The notes under the pieces are model-generated. The model was not told where the DNA came from. It saw only the letters and a program-made list of their open reading frames with translations, and searched no databases. Made by a program: the position numbers and the translations under genes. DNA of 64,000 bases from Streptomyces sp. NBC_00234 (GTDB taxonomy: Bacteria > Actinomycetota > Actinomycetes > Streptomycetales > Streptomycetaceae): NCBI RefSeq assembly GCF_036195325.1, contig NZ_CP108101.1:248001-312000 (forward strand), read 5' to 3'. Shown here piece by piece: positions 19,637-28,786 of this stretch. Position 1 is the first letter of the stretch. The number at the start of each line of letters is the position of its first letter.

Positions 19637-21949
19637 GTGAGCACCAACAGTGACGACCAGGAACAGATGGAGCCCCGCGTCGGCCCCACGCCCGCAGGGG
19701 ATCCGGAGTTTCACCCGTACCACCACCCCGCCGCGGGCTGGGGCGCGGCCAAGAGCGTGAGCCGCTTCCTGGTGCGCGAGGGCGCGCTGGTGGACGGCCC
19801 ACGGGCGATCATGCGGATGAATCACGAGAACAAGGGGTTCGACTGCCCCGGATGCGCCTGGCCCGACGACACCAAGGGGCTGCATCTCGACATCTGCGAG
19901 AACGGCATCAAACACGTCACCTGGGAGATGACCCGCAGGCGGGTCGGGCGCGAGTTCTTCGCCGCCCACTCGGTGACCGAGCTGTCCGGGTGGAGCGACT
20001 ACGACCTGGAGAACCAGGGCCGGCTGACCGAACCGATGGTCTACGACCCCGATTCGGACCACTACGTCCCGATCAGCTGGAAGGACGCGTTCGAGGTCGT
20101 CGGCCGCGCCCTGCGTGAGCTCGACAACCCCAATCAGGCGTCGTTCTACACCTCCGGCCGTCTCGGCAACGAGGCCACGTTCCTCTACCAGTTGATGGCG
20201 CGTGAACTGGGCACGAACAACCTGCCGGACTGCTCCAACATGTGTCACGAGGCCAGCGGTCGCGCCCTTCAGGCATCCCTGGGCACCGGAAAGGGGACCG
20301 TCGACCTCAAGGACTGGGAGAGCGCGGACGCGCTCTTCATCCTGGGAGTCAACGCCGCGTCCAACGCGCCCCGGATGCTCACCGCCCTGGCCGAGGCATA
20401 CCACCGTGGCGCCCAGATCGTGCACGTCAACCCGCTGGTCGAGGCCGCCGCCACCCGCACGATCGTCCCCCACGACTTCGTGGACATGGCCGTGTTCAAG
20501 ACGACCCGGACCAGCACGCTGAACCTGCAGCCCCGCATCGGCGGCGACATGGCCCTGCTGCGCGGTATGGCCAAGGCGATCCTGGAGCAGTCCGCAACGG
20601 ATCCCAAGGCTCTGGACCAGGAGTTCATCGACCGCCACACCGCCGGCTTCGAGGAGTACCGCGCGCTGTGCGAGGCCACGCCCTGGGAGGAGATCCAGAG
20701 CCAGTCGGGGCTGAGCCGCGACGACATTCTCAAGGCGGCGCGCGTGTACGGCGAGGCCGACCGCAGCATCGTCAGCTGGTGCCTGGGGCTCACCCAGCAC
20801 GAACACGGCGTGGACACCGTCCGGGAGATCGTCAACCTCCTTCTGCTCCGCGGCAATCTGGGACGGGAAGGGGCGGGCCCCTCCCCCGTGCGGGGGCACA
20901 GCAACGTCCAGGGAAACCGCACCTGCGGCATCGATCACCGTCCCACCGACGCGTTCCTCGACCGGCTGGCCGAGGCCTGCGCCATCGACCCGCCCCGTGA
21001 GCACGGCCTGGACACCGTCCGTACGATCCCGGCGATGCACCGCGGCGAGGTGAAGGTGTTCGTCGGCATGGGCGGCAACTTCGCCCTCGCGGCGCCCGAC
21101 ACCCCGTACACCTACGCGGCCCTGCGTGCCTGCGAGCTGACCGTCCAGGTGAGCACCAAGCTGAACCGCAGTCATATCGTCCACGGCCGTCAGGCCCTGA
21201 TCCTCCCCTGCCTCGGCCGTACCGAGAAGGACCACCAGCGCAAGGGCGTCCAGAGCACCTCCGTCGAGGACTCGATGAGCATGGTGCACCTGTCGATCGG
21301 CATGAAGCGCCCCGCCTCACCGCACCTGCTGTCCGAGCCGGCGATCGTCGCCGGGATGGCCCGCGCGGCCCTGCCCGGCAGTGCGACGCCCTGGGAGTGG
21401 TACATCGAGGACTACGACCGTATCCGGGACACCATGGCCAAGGCCCTCGACGGCTTCGAGGACTTCAACCGGCGGGTTCGCCTGCCCCTCGGCTTCCGCA
21501 TCAAGCAGCCGGCCCGTGAACTGGTCTTCCTCACCCCGTCCGGGCGCGCCGAGTTCTCCGCAGCCGCCCTGCCCGACGTCGTTCCGGCCGCCGGCACCCT
21601 GGCCCTGGGCACGATGCGGTCCCACGACCAGTGGAACACCACCATCTACTCCGACAACGACCGCTACCGCGGGATCAAGAACCTGCGCACGCTCGTCTTC
21701 ATGAACCGGGCCGACATGCGCGAGCGCGGTATCGACGACATGGGCCCCGTCGACATCACCAGCACGGCGAGGGACGGCAGTCAGCGCTCCCTCAACGGCT
21801 ACCTCGCCGTCCCCTACGACATCCCCCGCGGCTGCGCGGCCGGCTACATGCCCGAGATGAACGTGCTGTGCGCGCTCAGCGACTACAGCACCCAGAGCGA
21901 CCAGCCGATCATGAAGCACGTCAAGGTCACCATCGGCCCCGCCGCCTGA
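19637..21949 (+). CDS. FdhF/YdeP-family molybdopterin oxidoreductase (paralogue 1)
   Basis: A 770-residue cytoplasmic oxidoreductase of the formate-dehydrogenase-alpha-like YdeP family. FDCPGCAWPD (C70, C73) and ICENG (C87) are the cysteines expected for the N-terminal iron-sulfur region. NNLPDCSNMCHEASG supplies C203 where formate dehydrogenases have Cys or selenocysteine as molybdenum ligand. GHSNVQGNRTCGI and TKLNRSHIV are cofactor-binding motifs. No Tat signal is seen. The GTG start is preceded by GGAAGG. It is the paralogue of the 26286 gene and needs the molybdenum cofactor made by the adjacent moa genes. The true substrate of the YdeP family is poorly defined; formate is possible but unproven. 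Confidence 0.9.
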   Translation: MSTNSDDQEQMEPRVGPTPAGDPEFHPYHHPAAGWGAAKSVSRFLVREGALVDGPRAIMRMNHENKGFDCPGCAWPDDTKGLHLDICENGIKHVTWEMTRRRVGREFFAAHSVTELSGWSDYDLENQGRLTEPMVYDPDSDHYVPISWKDAFEVVGRALRELDNPNQASFYTSGRLGNEATFLYQLMARELGTNNLPDCSNMCHEASGRALQASLGTGKGTVDLKDWESADALFILGVNAASNAPRMLTALAEAYHRGAQIVHVNPLVEAAATRTIVPHDFVDMAVFKTTRTSTLNLQPRIGGDMALLRGMAKAILEQSATDPKALDQEFIDRHTAGFEEYRALCEATPWEEIQSQSGLSRDDILKAARVYGEADRSIVSWCLGLTQHEHGVDTVREIVNLLLLRGNLGREGAGPSPVRGHSNVQGNRTCGIDHRPTDAFLDRLAEACAIDPPREHGLDTVRTIPAMHRGEVKVFVGMGGNFALAAPDTPYTYAALRACELTVQVSTKLNRSHIVHGRQALILPCLGRTEKDHQRKGVQSTSVEDSMSMVHLSIGMKRPASPHLLSEPAIVAGMARAALPGSATPWEWYIEDYDRIRDTMAKALDGFEDFNRRVRLPLGFRIKQPARELVFLTPSGRAEFSAAALPDVVPAAGTLALGTMRSHDQWNTTIYSDNDRYRGIKNLRTLVFMNRADMRERGIDDMGPVDITSTARDGSQRSLNGYLAVPYDIPRGCAAGYMPEMNVLCALSDYSTQSDQPIMKHVKVTIGPAA

Positions 21950-21977
21950 GCGGGGAGCGCACGGGCGGAGCGTCGCG

Positions 21978-23756
21978 TCATCGCCACCTGACGAGGCGCT
22001 CCAGGAGCTGGTAGGCGCGCTGCTCGGCGGCGGCGAGTTCGGCGGGATCGATCTCCGCGGGCCAGAGCTCGCCCGCCGCGGCGTCGTCGGCATCGCGCAA
22101 CTCCACGACGGCTTCGGCCAGTTGGGCCTGGACACGCGGGAAGGACGATTCGGTACGCGTGACCAGGACACGCTCGGCACGGCCGGACACCTCCGTGCAC
22201 GCGGCCAGGGCACGCTCCGCCCGCAGCGCGGCATGGTCATGGACCACCACCAGCGCACAGCCCAGTGCGACGACGATCCCGAGGACGCTGCTCAGCGCCC
22301 GGTCCTGGACGAGGGCTCCGGCGGGTGACGGAGCGGCCAGGTCGGTCAGCAGCAGCGCGAGCGGCGTGAGGAAGACGACGCCGAGACCGTAGTTGCGGGC
22401 CACGACGTACTCCAGCAGGAACTCCAGAAGAATGATCACGAGGACGAGCACGACCGGATCGGGGCGCACCGCCAGCACTCCGAGGGCGAGCATCAGCCCG
22501 GCGACCGTGCCCAGGGTCCGCTGGACGGCGCGCTGGGCGGCCGTACGGACATTGATCGAGTGCAGAACCGCGGCAGCGGAGATGGCCGCCCAGTAGCCGT
22601 GACCGAGGCCCAGCAGAAGGGCCGTCCCGCCGGCCAGTCCGGTGCCGAAGACCATGCGCAGGGCGGGTACGAGCAGGACCGGCACGCGATCGGGGCGGCC
22701 GTGGAGCCGCCCCGTCAGCAGTTCCGCGGCGCGCAGTTCCGTACCCCGCCGGGTGGTGGGGCCATCGGGAGACGGCTGGGGGCCGGCCACGGAGACCGTG
22801 CCGGTCCGGGCGACCTCGGCGGGGAGCGCCAGTTCGGGCAACACGCGCGGGGCCCCGCGGCGACGGCTCACGAGCAGGCGGACCTGGCGGCGCACGTGCC
22901 GCGCCAGGCCGGTGGGGTCCTCCGGCGGCCGGCGGGCGGAACCGATCAGCAGCGACCACGCGAGGTCGGTCAGGCGCACGCAGGTGTCGCCCCGGCCGCC
23001 CCGTTCGGCGGCGGTGGGAGGCATGAGACCCAGGGTCCGGTACGCCTCCAGAACGGCGGCGGTGGCCCGGTGCCTGACGAGGCCGCTTCCGTCCCCCGCC
23101 GCGACGGCGTCCAGCAGGTCGGCGAGCTCGCGCAGAGCCGTGGCCACGGCGAGACGCCGGGGGCGGTCCGGGTGGACGAACCAGCCCGACACCGCCAGCG
23201 CCCAGGCCACTGCCACACCGGATGCGGCCAGGGCGGTCTGGGGCAGGATGTCGCCCTGCGTCGGCGAGCCGTTGGCCGCCACGGCGAAGGAGAACAGCAG
23301 CAGCACCGCGCCCAGCCCGCTCAGACGTGCCGCGTCGCAGGCGAGTTTGGCGATCCCGGCGACCGCGGCCATGGCCACGACCACCACGGCGTCGGCTGCC
23401 CCGTCACGTGGCCCGGCCCACGCGGCAAGTGCCGAACCGCCGCCCACACACGCGGTCATGGCCACTGCGACCACGGCGAGCACGCGGGCACGGCGCGCAT
23501 AGGGCAGGTTGCGGCCGAACGTGGTCGTGAAGGAGCCCAGCATGGCGTAGACGGCCAGGTCGGCCCGCCCCGCCAGCGCCAGCGGCAACGCGGGCAGAGC
23601 CATGGCGAGTGCGGCACGCAGAGCGAAGGACAGGGCTCCGTCCACACGCTGCAGAGCGAGGGCGCCACGCGGCGAGAGAGCCCTCCCCACGTGGCCTGCC
23701 GAGCGCCGCCGGCCACTCCCGGTCACAGCGGGGAGCGGAAGACGAAAACGGGGCAT
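21978..23756 (-). CDS. FUSC-family integral membrane protein
   Basis: A 592-residue protein with two sets of hydrophobic helices (about residues 40-195 and 355-480) separated and followed by cytoplasmic segments, the arrangement of FUSC/aromatic-acid-exporter-like proteins. Typical blocks are AVYAMLGSFTTTFGRNLPY in the first half and GHGYWAAISAAAVLHSINVRTA in the second, the latter followed by the conserved RTLGT. The family is linked to export of organic acids and other compounds. It lies antisense between the first YdeP gene and moaE, so a role in exporting or importing a substrate of the oxidoreductases is possible but only inferred. Confidence 0.85.
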   Translation of the reverse strand: MPRFRLPLPAVTGSGRRRSAGHVGRALSPRGALALQRVDGALSFALRAALAMALPALPLALAGRADLAVYAMLGSFTTTFGRNLPYARRARVLAVVAVAMTACVGGGSALAAWAGPRDGAADAVVVVAMAAVAGIAKLACDAARLSGLGAVLLLFSFAVAANGSPTQGDILPQTALAASGVAVAWALAVSGWFVHPDRPRRLAVATALRELADLLDAVAAGDGSGLVRHRATAAVLEAYRTLGLMPPTAAERGGRGDTCVRLTDLAWSLLIGSARRPPEDPTGLARHVRRQVRLLVSRRRGAPRVLPELALPAEVARTGTVSVAGPQPSPDGPTTRRGTELRAAELLTGRLHGRPDRVPVLLVPALRMVFGTGLAGGTALLLGLGHGYWAAISAAAVLHSINVRTAAQRAVQRTLGTVAGLMLALGVLAVRPDPVVLVLVIILLEFLLEYVVARNYGLGVVFLTPLALLLTDLAAPSPAGALVQDRALSSVLGIVVALGCALVVVHDHAALRAERALAACTEVSGRAERVLVTRTESSFPRVQAQLAEAVVELRDADDAAAGELWPAEIDPAELAAAEQRAYQLLERLVRWR

Positions 23757-23847
23757 ACGCGGTGTATATCACCTGGTTCCGCTGCGGATCGGGGCATGGA
23801 GCGCTCGATCCGCCCGGGCACCGGGCATGCGGTGGGCACGCCGTCGC

Positions 23848-24294
23848 TCAGCACGCGCCGACCCACTCCTCGGCGCCGTCCGAGAAGATCTGGTGCTTCC
23901 AGACCGGCACCTCGTGCTTCAGGTCCTCGACCAGGCGGCTGCAGGCGGCGAACGCCTCCGCGCGGTGCGGACAGGAAACGGCCACGATCACCGCGATGTC
24001 GCCGACGGCGAGACGGCCCGTCCGGTGAACGGCGGCGAGAGCGCGGACCGGGAAGTCGGCAGCGACCTTCTCGGCCACCCGGCGCAGCTCGTGCCCGGCG
24101 GCGGGGTGGGCGCTGTACTCCAGGGCCGTCACCGCCTTGCCGCCGTCGTGGTCGCGCACGGTGCCGACGAATGCGGCGGTGCCGCCCGCGGCATCGTCAC
24201 CCACCGCGGCGTACACCTCGTCGAGGGAGAGCGGGGTGTCGCGCAGAGCGAGCAGGCGGATCGGAGGGCCGGAGGGCGCCGGAGCGGTGGTCAT
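23848..24294 (-). CDS. moaE: molybdopterin synthase catalytic subunit MoaE
   Basis: A 148-residue large subunit of molybdopterin synthase, which transfers sulfur from the MoaD thiocarboxylate to cyclic pyranopterin monophosphate. Seen: AAFVGTVRDHDGGKAVTALEYSAHP, VHRTGRLAVGDIAVIVAVSCPHRAEAFAAC, and the C-terminal LKHEVPVWKHQIFSDG with the active-site lysines. The ATG at 24294 follows moaD by about 50 bases on the same strand. Cytoplasmic. Confidence 0.96.
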   Translation of the reverse strand: MTTAPAPSGPPIRLLALRDTPLSLDEVYAAVGDDAAGGTAAFVGTVRDHDGGKAVTALEYSAHPAAGHELRRVAEKVAADFPVRALAAVHRTGRLAVGDIAVIVAVSCPHRAEAFAACSRLVEDLKHEVPVWKHQIFSDGAEEWVGAC

Positions 24295-24343
24295 GAGGCG
24301 GTTCCTGAGTGAGAGGGACAGGGGACGCGGTGGGTTCGGGGCC

Positions 24344-24619
24344 TCAGCCGCCCGCGAACGGGGGCAGTACCTCGACCGTTCCCCCTGCGGCCAGACGGAC
24401 CTGGGCACGGTCCCGGCTGCCGACCGCACGACCGTCCACCAGGAACGAGCAGCAGCCGAGCACCTGCGCGAAGCGCGGCCGGTCGGCGTGGCGGGACCGG
24501 GCCTGGTCCAGTGCCTCCTCGAGGGTGGCCGCGTGACAGGGCTCCTCCGACGTACCGGCCGCCGCCTTCGCCGCCGCCCAGTAGCGGATGGTGCCGGCCG
24601 GGGTCGTGGGTGTCTCCAT
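24344..24619 (-). CDS. moaD: molybdopterin synthase sulfur carrier subunit MoaD
   Basis: A 91-residue ubiquitin-like sulfur carrier. IRYWAAAKAAAG at the start, LGCCSFLVDGRAV in the middle, and the essential C-terminal Gly-Gly (VEVLPPFAGG), which is thiocarboxylated, are all present. The start has an AGGAGGT ribosome site upstream. It partners with MoaE, the next gene. A strong hairpin separates it from moaA. Confidence 0.95.
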   Translation of the reverse strand: METPTTPAGTIRYWAAAKAAAGTSEEPCHAATLEEALDQARSRHADRPRFAQVLGCCSFLVDGRAVGSRDRAQVRLAAGGTVEVLPPFAGG

Positions 24620-24669
24620 GGGTGTACCTCCTGTGGTGCGTGCGCGTGGCTGCCGAGGGCGGGAGCCAC

Positions 24670-24709
24670 GGGGCCGGTCCGAGGTACGTCCGTACCTCGG
24701 ACCGGCCCC
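24670..24709. terminator. perfect 19-bp hairpin between moaA and moaD
   Basis: GGGGCCGGTCCGAGGTACG (24670-24688) is exactly complementary to 24691-24709, with a 2-base loop. In the moaA-to-moaD direction it lies 43 bases past the moaA stop and 51 bases before the moaD start. It may end the moaA transcript, lower moaDE expression, or protect an RNA end. Confidence 0.6.
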
Positions 24710-24751
24710 GCCGCCTCCCCCGCGCCCCCATAAGGGCTCTCGCCTCCTTCG

Positions 24752-25828
24752 TCAGCCTCCGATGGCCGACATGGGGCGTTCCGGTTGGCGGAACCCGGGA
24801 CTGTTGATCGCGTGGCCGGGGCCCTTGCCCGCGACCGAGGACCGCCAGGCGGCTTCCAGTGCAGCGTCGTCGGCGCCGCCGCGGAGCAGAGCCCGCAGGT
24901 CGGACTCCTCGGAGGCGAAGAGGCAGTTGCGGAGTTGCCCGTCGGCGGTGAGCCGCACCCGGTCGCAACCGCCGCAGAACGGGCGGGTGACACTGGCGAT
25001 GACCCCCACCACGGCGTCCGTGCCGGCGATCCGCCACTCCTCGGCGGGCGCGTTGCCCCGACGCGCCGCCGGAACGAGGTCGAAGCGCTCACCGAGGCGG
25101 TCGAGGATCTCCTCGGCGGTGACCATCCGGTCGCGGTCCCAGGCGCCCTGCGCGTCCAGCGGCATCGACTCGATGAACCGCATCAGGTAGCCGTTCTCGA
25201 CGGCGAATGCGGCCAGGTCGGCGATCTCGTCGTCGTTGACTCCGCGTACCGGCACCGCGTTGACCTTGACGGGGGCGAGGCCCGCGGCGCGGGCGGCGCG
25301 CAGTCCGTCGAGCACGTCGGTGAGGCGGTCGCGCCGGGTGAGGGTGGCGAAGCGTTCGGGGCGCAGCGTGTCGAGACTGACGTTGACCCGGTTCAGACCG
25401 GCCTCGCGCAGGGCTGCGGCGCTGCGTACCAGGCCGATGCCGTTGGTGGTGAGGGAGAGGTCCGGGGCGGAGTCCAGGGCGGAAAGGCGGGCCACGAGGC
25501 CGGGCAGGCCGCGGCGCAGCAACGGTTCGCCGCCGGTCAGCCTGACCTCCGTGATCCCCAGGCGCTGCGTGGCGACGCCCACCAGTCGCACGACCTCGTC
25601 GTCGGTGACCACGTCGGCACGGGGCAGCCAGTCCAGGCCCTCGGCCGGCATGCAGTACGTGCACCGCAGGTTGCACCGGTCGGTGAGCGACACCCTCAAG
25701 TCCGTGTGGACCCGCCCGAATCGGTCCACCAGCGGAGGCGGGGCCACGGAAGGCCGCCCGCCGGCGTGGAGCCGGGGCGTCTCCGTCCTGACGGGGCCGT
25801 CGAGGGGGGCGGGCTGCGATCGGGGCAC
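24752..25828 (-). CDS. moaA: GTP 3',8-cyclase MoaA (radical SAM)
   Basis: A 358-residue radical SAM enzyme for the first step of molybdenum cofactor synthesis, GTP to 3',8-cyclo-GTP. The N-terminal cluster site CNLRCTYC binds SAM; the C-terminal cluster uses FCGGCDRVRLTADGQLRNC. TGGEPLLR is the SAM-binding GGEP motif, and the protein ends in the functional Gly-Gly (MSAIGG). The GTG at 25828 is chosen because GAAGAAGG lies 7 bases upstream; the frame is open further 5' without support. moaC and mogA/moeA are not in the window. Confidence 0.95.
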   Translation of the reverse strand: MPRSQPAPLDGPVRTETPRLHAGGRPSVAPPPLVDRFGRVHTDLRVSLTDRCNLRCTYCMPAEGLDWLPRADVVTDDEVVRLVGVATQRLGITEVRLTGGEPLLRRGLPGLVARLSALDSAPDLSLTTNGIGLVRSAAALREAGLNRVNVSLDTLRPERFATLTRRDRLTDVLDGLRAARAAGLAPVKVNAVPVRGVNDDEIADLAAFAVENGYLMRFIESMPLDAQGAWDRDRMVTAEEILDRLGERFDLVPAARRGNAPAEEWRIAGTDAVVGVIASVTRPFCGGCDRVRLTADGQLRNCLFASEESDLRALLRGGADDAALEAAWRSSVAGKGPGHAINSPGFRQPERPMSAIGG

Positions 25829-26036
25829 GGGGCCGCCTTCTTCCTCTGCCCGTGGGCAGTCCTGCGGTACGCGATCGGGGACGCCGGTGCGATGCCGTCT
25901 TCCGGACGGAAAGAGCGTTCGCGGCCCCAGGGGCAATTCCGAGCGGATACATCGGCCGGAATTCGGAACTCTTCCTCTCGACTTCCGATACCGAATTCAT
26001 TGCTCATCGGTCACCATCGGCGCATTTCCCGAAGAA

Positions 26037-26157
26037 GTCAAAGAGGGCCCTTCGATGACGTGATCGGCGGTGGTTATGGCCGTACGGATGCCTGGTGAGC
26101 GCGGCGCGGTGCGGTAATAAGCCGCGCCTTTCAGCTCATCGGAGTTCCCTCTTTGAC
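26037..26157. promoter_or_regulatory. divergent control region with a mirrored CCCTCTTTGAC motif (moaA / oxidoreductase 2)
   Basis: The 11-base sequence CCCTCTTTGAC occurs at 26147-26157 on the plus strand, facing the oxidoreductase, and as its exact complement GTCAAAGAGGG at 26037-26047, facing moaA. Each ends in TTTGAC, which resembles a -35 box. Between them is a 7-bp GGCGCGG/CCGCGCC hairpin (26103-26128) with an AT-containing loop. No convincing -10 boxes are seen. The rest of the 25829-26285 gap shows no gene. Confidence 0.45.
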
Positions 26158-26285
26158 ATTCCGTCGGGGCCGGACGGAAGCTGCTCCCGCAGCGGGAGCC
26201 GGCATTCCCGGACGGCGCGCTTCCATGCGCGAATACGCGGTGCACGACCCCGGCTCGTACACAGGAAAAAGGGGAAGACCGGATC

Positions 26286-28577
26286 ATGAGCAGCATCGAG
26301 GACCCGACCGACGACCTGAGGGTCACCCCGCCCAAGACCTGGGCGACGGGTCTTCCCGCGGTGACGCACGCGCTCACGTACTCGCTCGGCCAGACGTCTC
26401 CGCGGCGCACCGCGCTGACGCTGCTGAACATCAACCAGCCCAAGGGCATCGACTGCCCGGGCTGCGCCTGGCCCGAGCCCGCGCCGGGCAAGCGGCACAG
26501 GAACGAGTACTGCGAGAACGGCGCCAAGCACATCAACGACGAGGCCACCTCACGGCGCGTCACCCGGGACTTCTTCCGCGAGCACTCGATCGCCGAGCTC
26601 GACTCCATGTCCGACTACTGGCTCAACCAGCAGGGCCGGCTGACCGAGCCCATGGTCAAGCGGCCGGGCGCCACGCACTACGAGCCGATCGGCTGGGACG
26701 AGGCGTTCGCCCTGCTCGCGGGGGAACTCCGGCGGCTGGACTCCCCTGACGAGGCCCTCTTCTACGTCTCCGGCCGGCTGAACAACGAGGCCGCCTTCCT
26801 CCTCCAGCTCTTCGCCCGCGCGTACGGCACGAACAACCTGCCGGACTGTTCCAACATGTGCCACGAGTCCAGCGGGTTCGCGATGCAGGAGACGCTGGGC
26901 ACCGGCAAGGGCAGCGTGTCGCTGGACGACATCCACAACGCCGACCTGGTCTTCGTCGTGGGGCAGAACCCCGGCACCAACCATCCGCGGATGCTCTCCG
27001 CACTGGAGGAGACCAAGCGCAACGGCGGGCAGGTCGTGGCGGTCAACACGCTTCCCGAGGCCGGCCTGATGCGCTTCAAGAACCCGCAGAAGGCCCGGGG
27101 CATCATCGGCAGCGGTACGCCGATCGCCGACCAGTTCCTGCACATCCGCGCCGGCGGCGACCTCGCCCTCTTCCAGGCCCTGAACAAGATGCTGCTGGAG
27201 GCCGAGGACGCGGCACCGGGCACCGTGCTCGACCACGACTTCATCCGCGACAACACCGCCGGATTCGCCGACTTCTCCGCACACGCGCGGAAGGTCTCCT
27301 GGGAGGACGTCCTCAGGGCGACCGCGCTGTCCCGCGAGGAGATCCAGCAGGTGTACGAACGGGTCCTGGGCAGCAAGAAGATCATCGTGTGCTGGGCGAT
27401 GGGGCTCACCCAGCACAAGCACGGGGTGCCCACGATCCGCGAAGTCATCAACTTCCTGATGGTGCGCGGCAATATCGGCAGGCCGGGGGCGGGTGTGTGC
27501 CCGGTGCGCGGCCACAGCAACGTCCAGGGCGACCGCACCATGGGCGTGTGGGAGCAGATGTCGCAGACGTTCCTCGACGCCCTGGGGCGCGAGTTCGGCT
27601 TCACTCCGCCCGACCGTCACGGTCTGGACGCGGTGAACGGCATCCGGGCCATGCACGAGGGCCGGGCCACCGTCTTCCTCGGCGTCGCAGGGAACTTCGT
27701 ACGGGCCACCCCCGACAGCGACGTCACCGAGGAGGCGATGCGGAAGTGCCGGCTCACCGCGCACATCTCCACCAAGCTCAACCGCTCCCACACCGTCTGC
27801 GGCGACACGGCTCTCATCCTGCCCACCCTGGGCCGCAGCGACCGGGACATCCAGGCCGCGGGCGAGCAGTTCGTCACCGTCGAGGACTCCATGAGCGAGG
27901 TCCACGCCTCGCGGGGGAAGCTCCCTCCCGCCTCCCCCCACCTGCTCAGCGAGGTCGCCATCATCAGCCGGCTGGCGCGGCGCACCCTGGGGGACGAGCC
28001 GAGCATCCCCTGGGAACAGTTCGAGCGTGACTACGGCACCGTCCGGGACCGGATATCCCGCGTGGTGCCGGGGTTCGAGGACTTCAACGCCCGGGTGGCC
28101 GTGCCCGGCGGGTTCACGCTGCCCAACCCGGTGAACCAGGGGGTCTTCCCCACCCCGAGCGGCAAGGCCGTCTTCACCTGCAACGAGTTCACCATGCCGC
28201 ATGTCCCCGAGGGACATCTGCTGCTGCAGACCCTGCGCTCGCACGACCAGTGGAACACCGTCTGGTACGCCCCGAACGACCGCTACCGCGGTATCCACGA
28301 CGCCCGCCGCGTGGTGCTCGTCAACCCCGCCGACCTCGACGCCCTCGGCATCGCCGACGGAGACACGGTGGACCTGGTGAGCGTCTGGCACGACGCGAAG
28401 GAACGCCGGGCGGAGAACTTCCGGGTCGTCTCCTACCCCGCAAGCCGCGGCTCCGCGGCGGCCTACTACCCCGAGACCAACGTCCTCGTGCCGCTGGACA
28501 GCGTCGCCGACATCAGCAACTGCCCCACTTCCAAGGGCGTCGTGATCCGCCTGGAGCCGCGCCGCGACACCCCATAG
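26286..28577 (+). CDS. FdhF/YdeP-family molybdopterin oxidoreductase (paralogue 2)
   Basis: A 763-residue paralogue of the 19637 gene with the same architecture: GIDCPGCAWPE and YCENG for the iron-sulfur site, NNLPDCSNMCHESSG with the molybdenum-ligand Cys, GHSNVQGDRTMGV, and STKLNRSHTV for pterin binding. It is more likely the partner of FdhD, which follows in the same direction about 210 bases downstream. It is divergent from moaA with a shared control region. The product is probably a cytoplasmic formate-dehydrogenase-like enzyme; the substrate is unproven. Two copies flanking the cofactor genes suggest duplication with divergence. Confidence 0.91.
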   Translation: MSSIEDPTDDLRVTPPKTWATGLPAVTHALTYSLGQTSPRRTALTLLNINQPKGIDCPGCAWPEPAPGKRHRNEYCENGAKHINDEATSRRVTRDFFREHSIAELDSMSDYWLNQQGRLTEPMVKRPGATHYEPIGWDEAFALLAGELRRLDSPDEALFYVSGRLNNEAAFLLQLFARAYGTNNLPDCSNMCHESSGFAMQETLGTGKGSVSLDDIHNADLVFVVGQNPGTNHPRMLSALEETKRNGGQVVAVNTLPEAGLMRFKNPQKARGIIGSGTPIADQFLHIRAGGDLALFQALNKMLLEAEDAAPGTVLDHDFIRDNTAGFADFSAHARKVSWEDVLRATALSREEIQQVYERVLGSKKIIVCWAMGLTQHKHGVPTIREVINFLMVRGNIGRPGAGVCPVRGHSNVQGDRTMGVWEQMSQTFLDALGREFGFTPPDRHGLDAVNGIRAMHEGRATVFLGVAGNFVRATPDSDVTEEAMRKCRLTAHISTKLNRSHTVCGDTALILPTLGRSDRDIQAAGEQFVTVEDSMSEVHASRGKLPPASPHLLSEVAIISRLARRTLGDEPSIPWEQFERDYGTVRDRISRVVPGFEDFNARVAVPGGFTLPNPVNQGVFPTPSGKAVFTCNEFTMPHVPEGHLLLQTLRSHDQWNTVWYAPNDRYRGIHDARRVVLVNPADLDALGIADGDTVDLVSVWHDAKERRAENFRVVSYPASRGSAAAYYPETNVLVPLDSVADISNCPTSKGVVIRLEPRRDTP

Positions 28578-28582
28578 ACGGA

Positions 28583-28614
28583 CCCGTGGCCCGCGACCGC
28601 GCGCCGGTCACGGG
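28583..28614 (+). terminator. weak hairpin after oxidoreductase 2
   Basis: CCCGTGGCC and GGTCACGGG pair with one mismatch just after the stop. This may partly separate this gene from fdhD. Confidence 0.35.
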
Positions 28615-28786
28615 AGCGCCGTGACGGCGTGGGAGCTCCGCGGGAATCGCCGCAGGTCATACCGTCGGCCGTCGGCAGCCGCGCGGCACCGGCCGGACCA
28701 CCGGCCCGCGGCCCGGCCGCCCCGTCGACGAACCGGCTCCATCCCCCGACCCCGTCGGAGCAGGGCTCCGAGGAGAGGAACGAACC

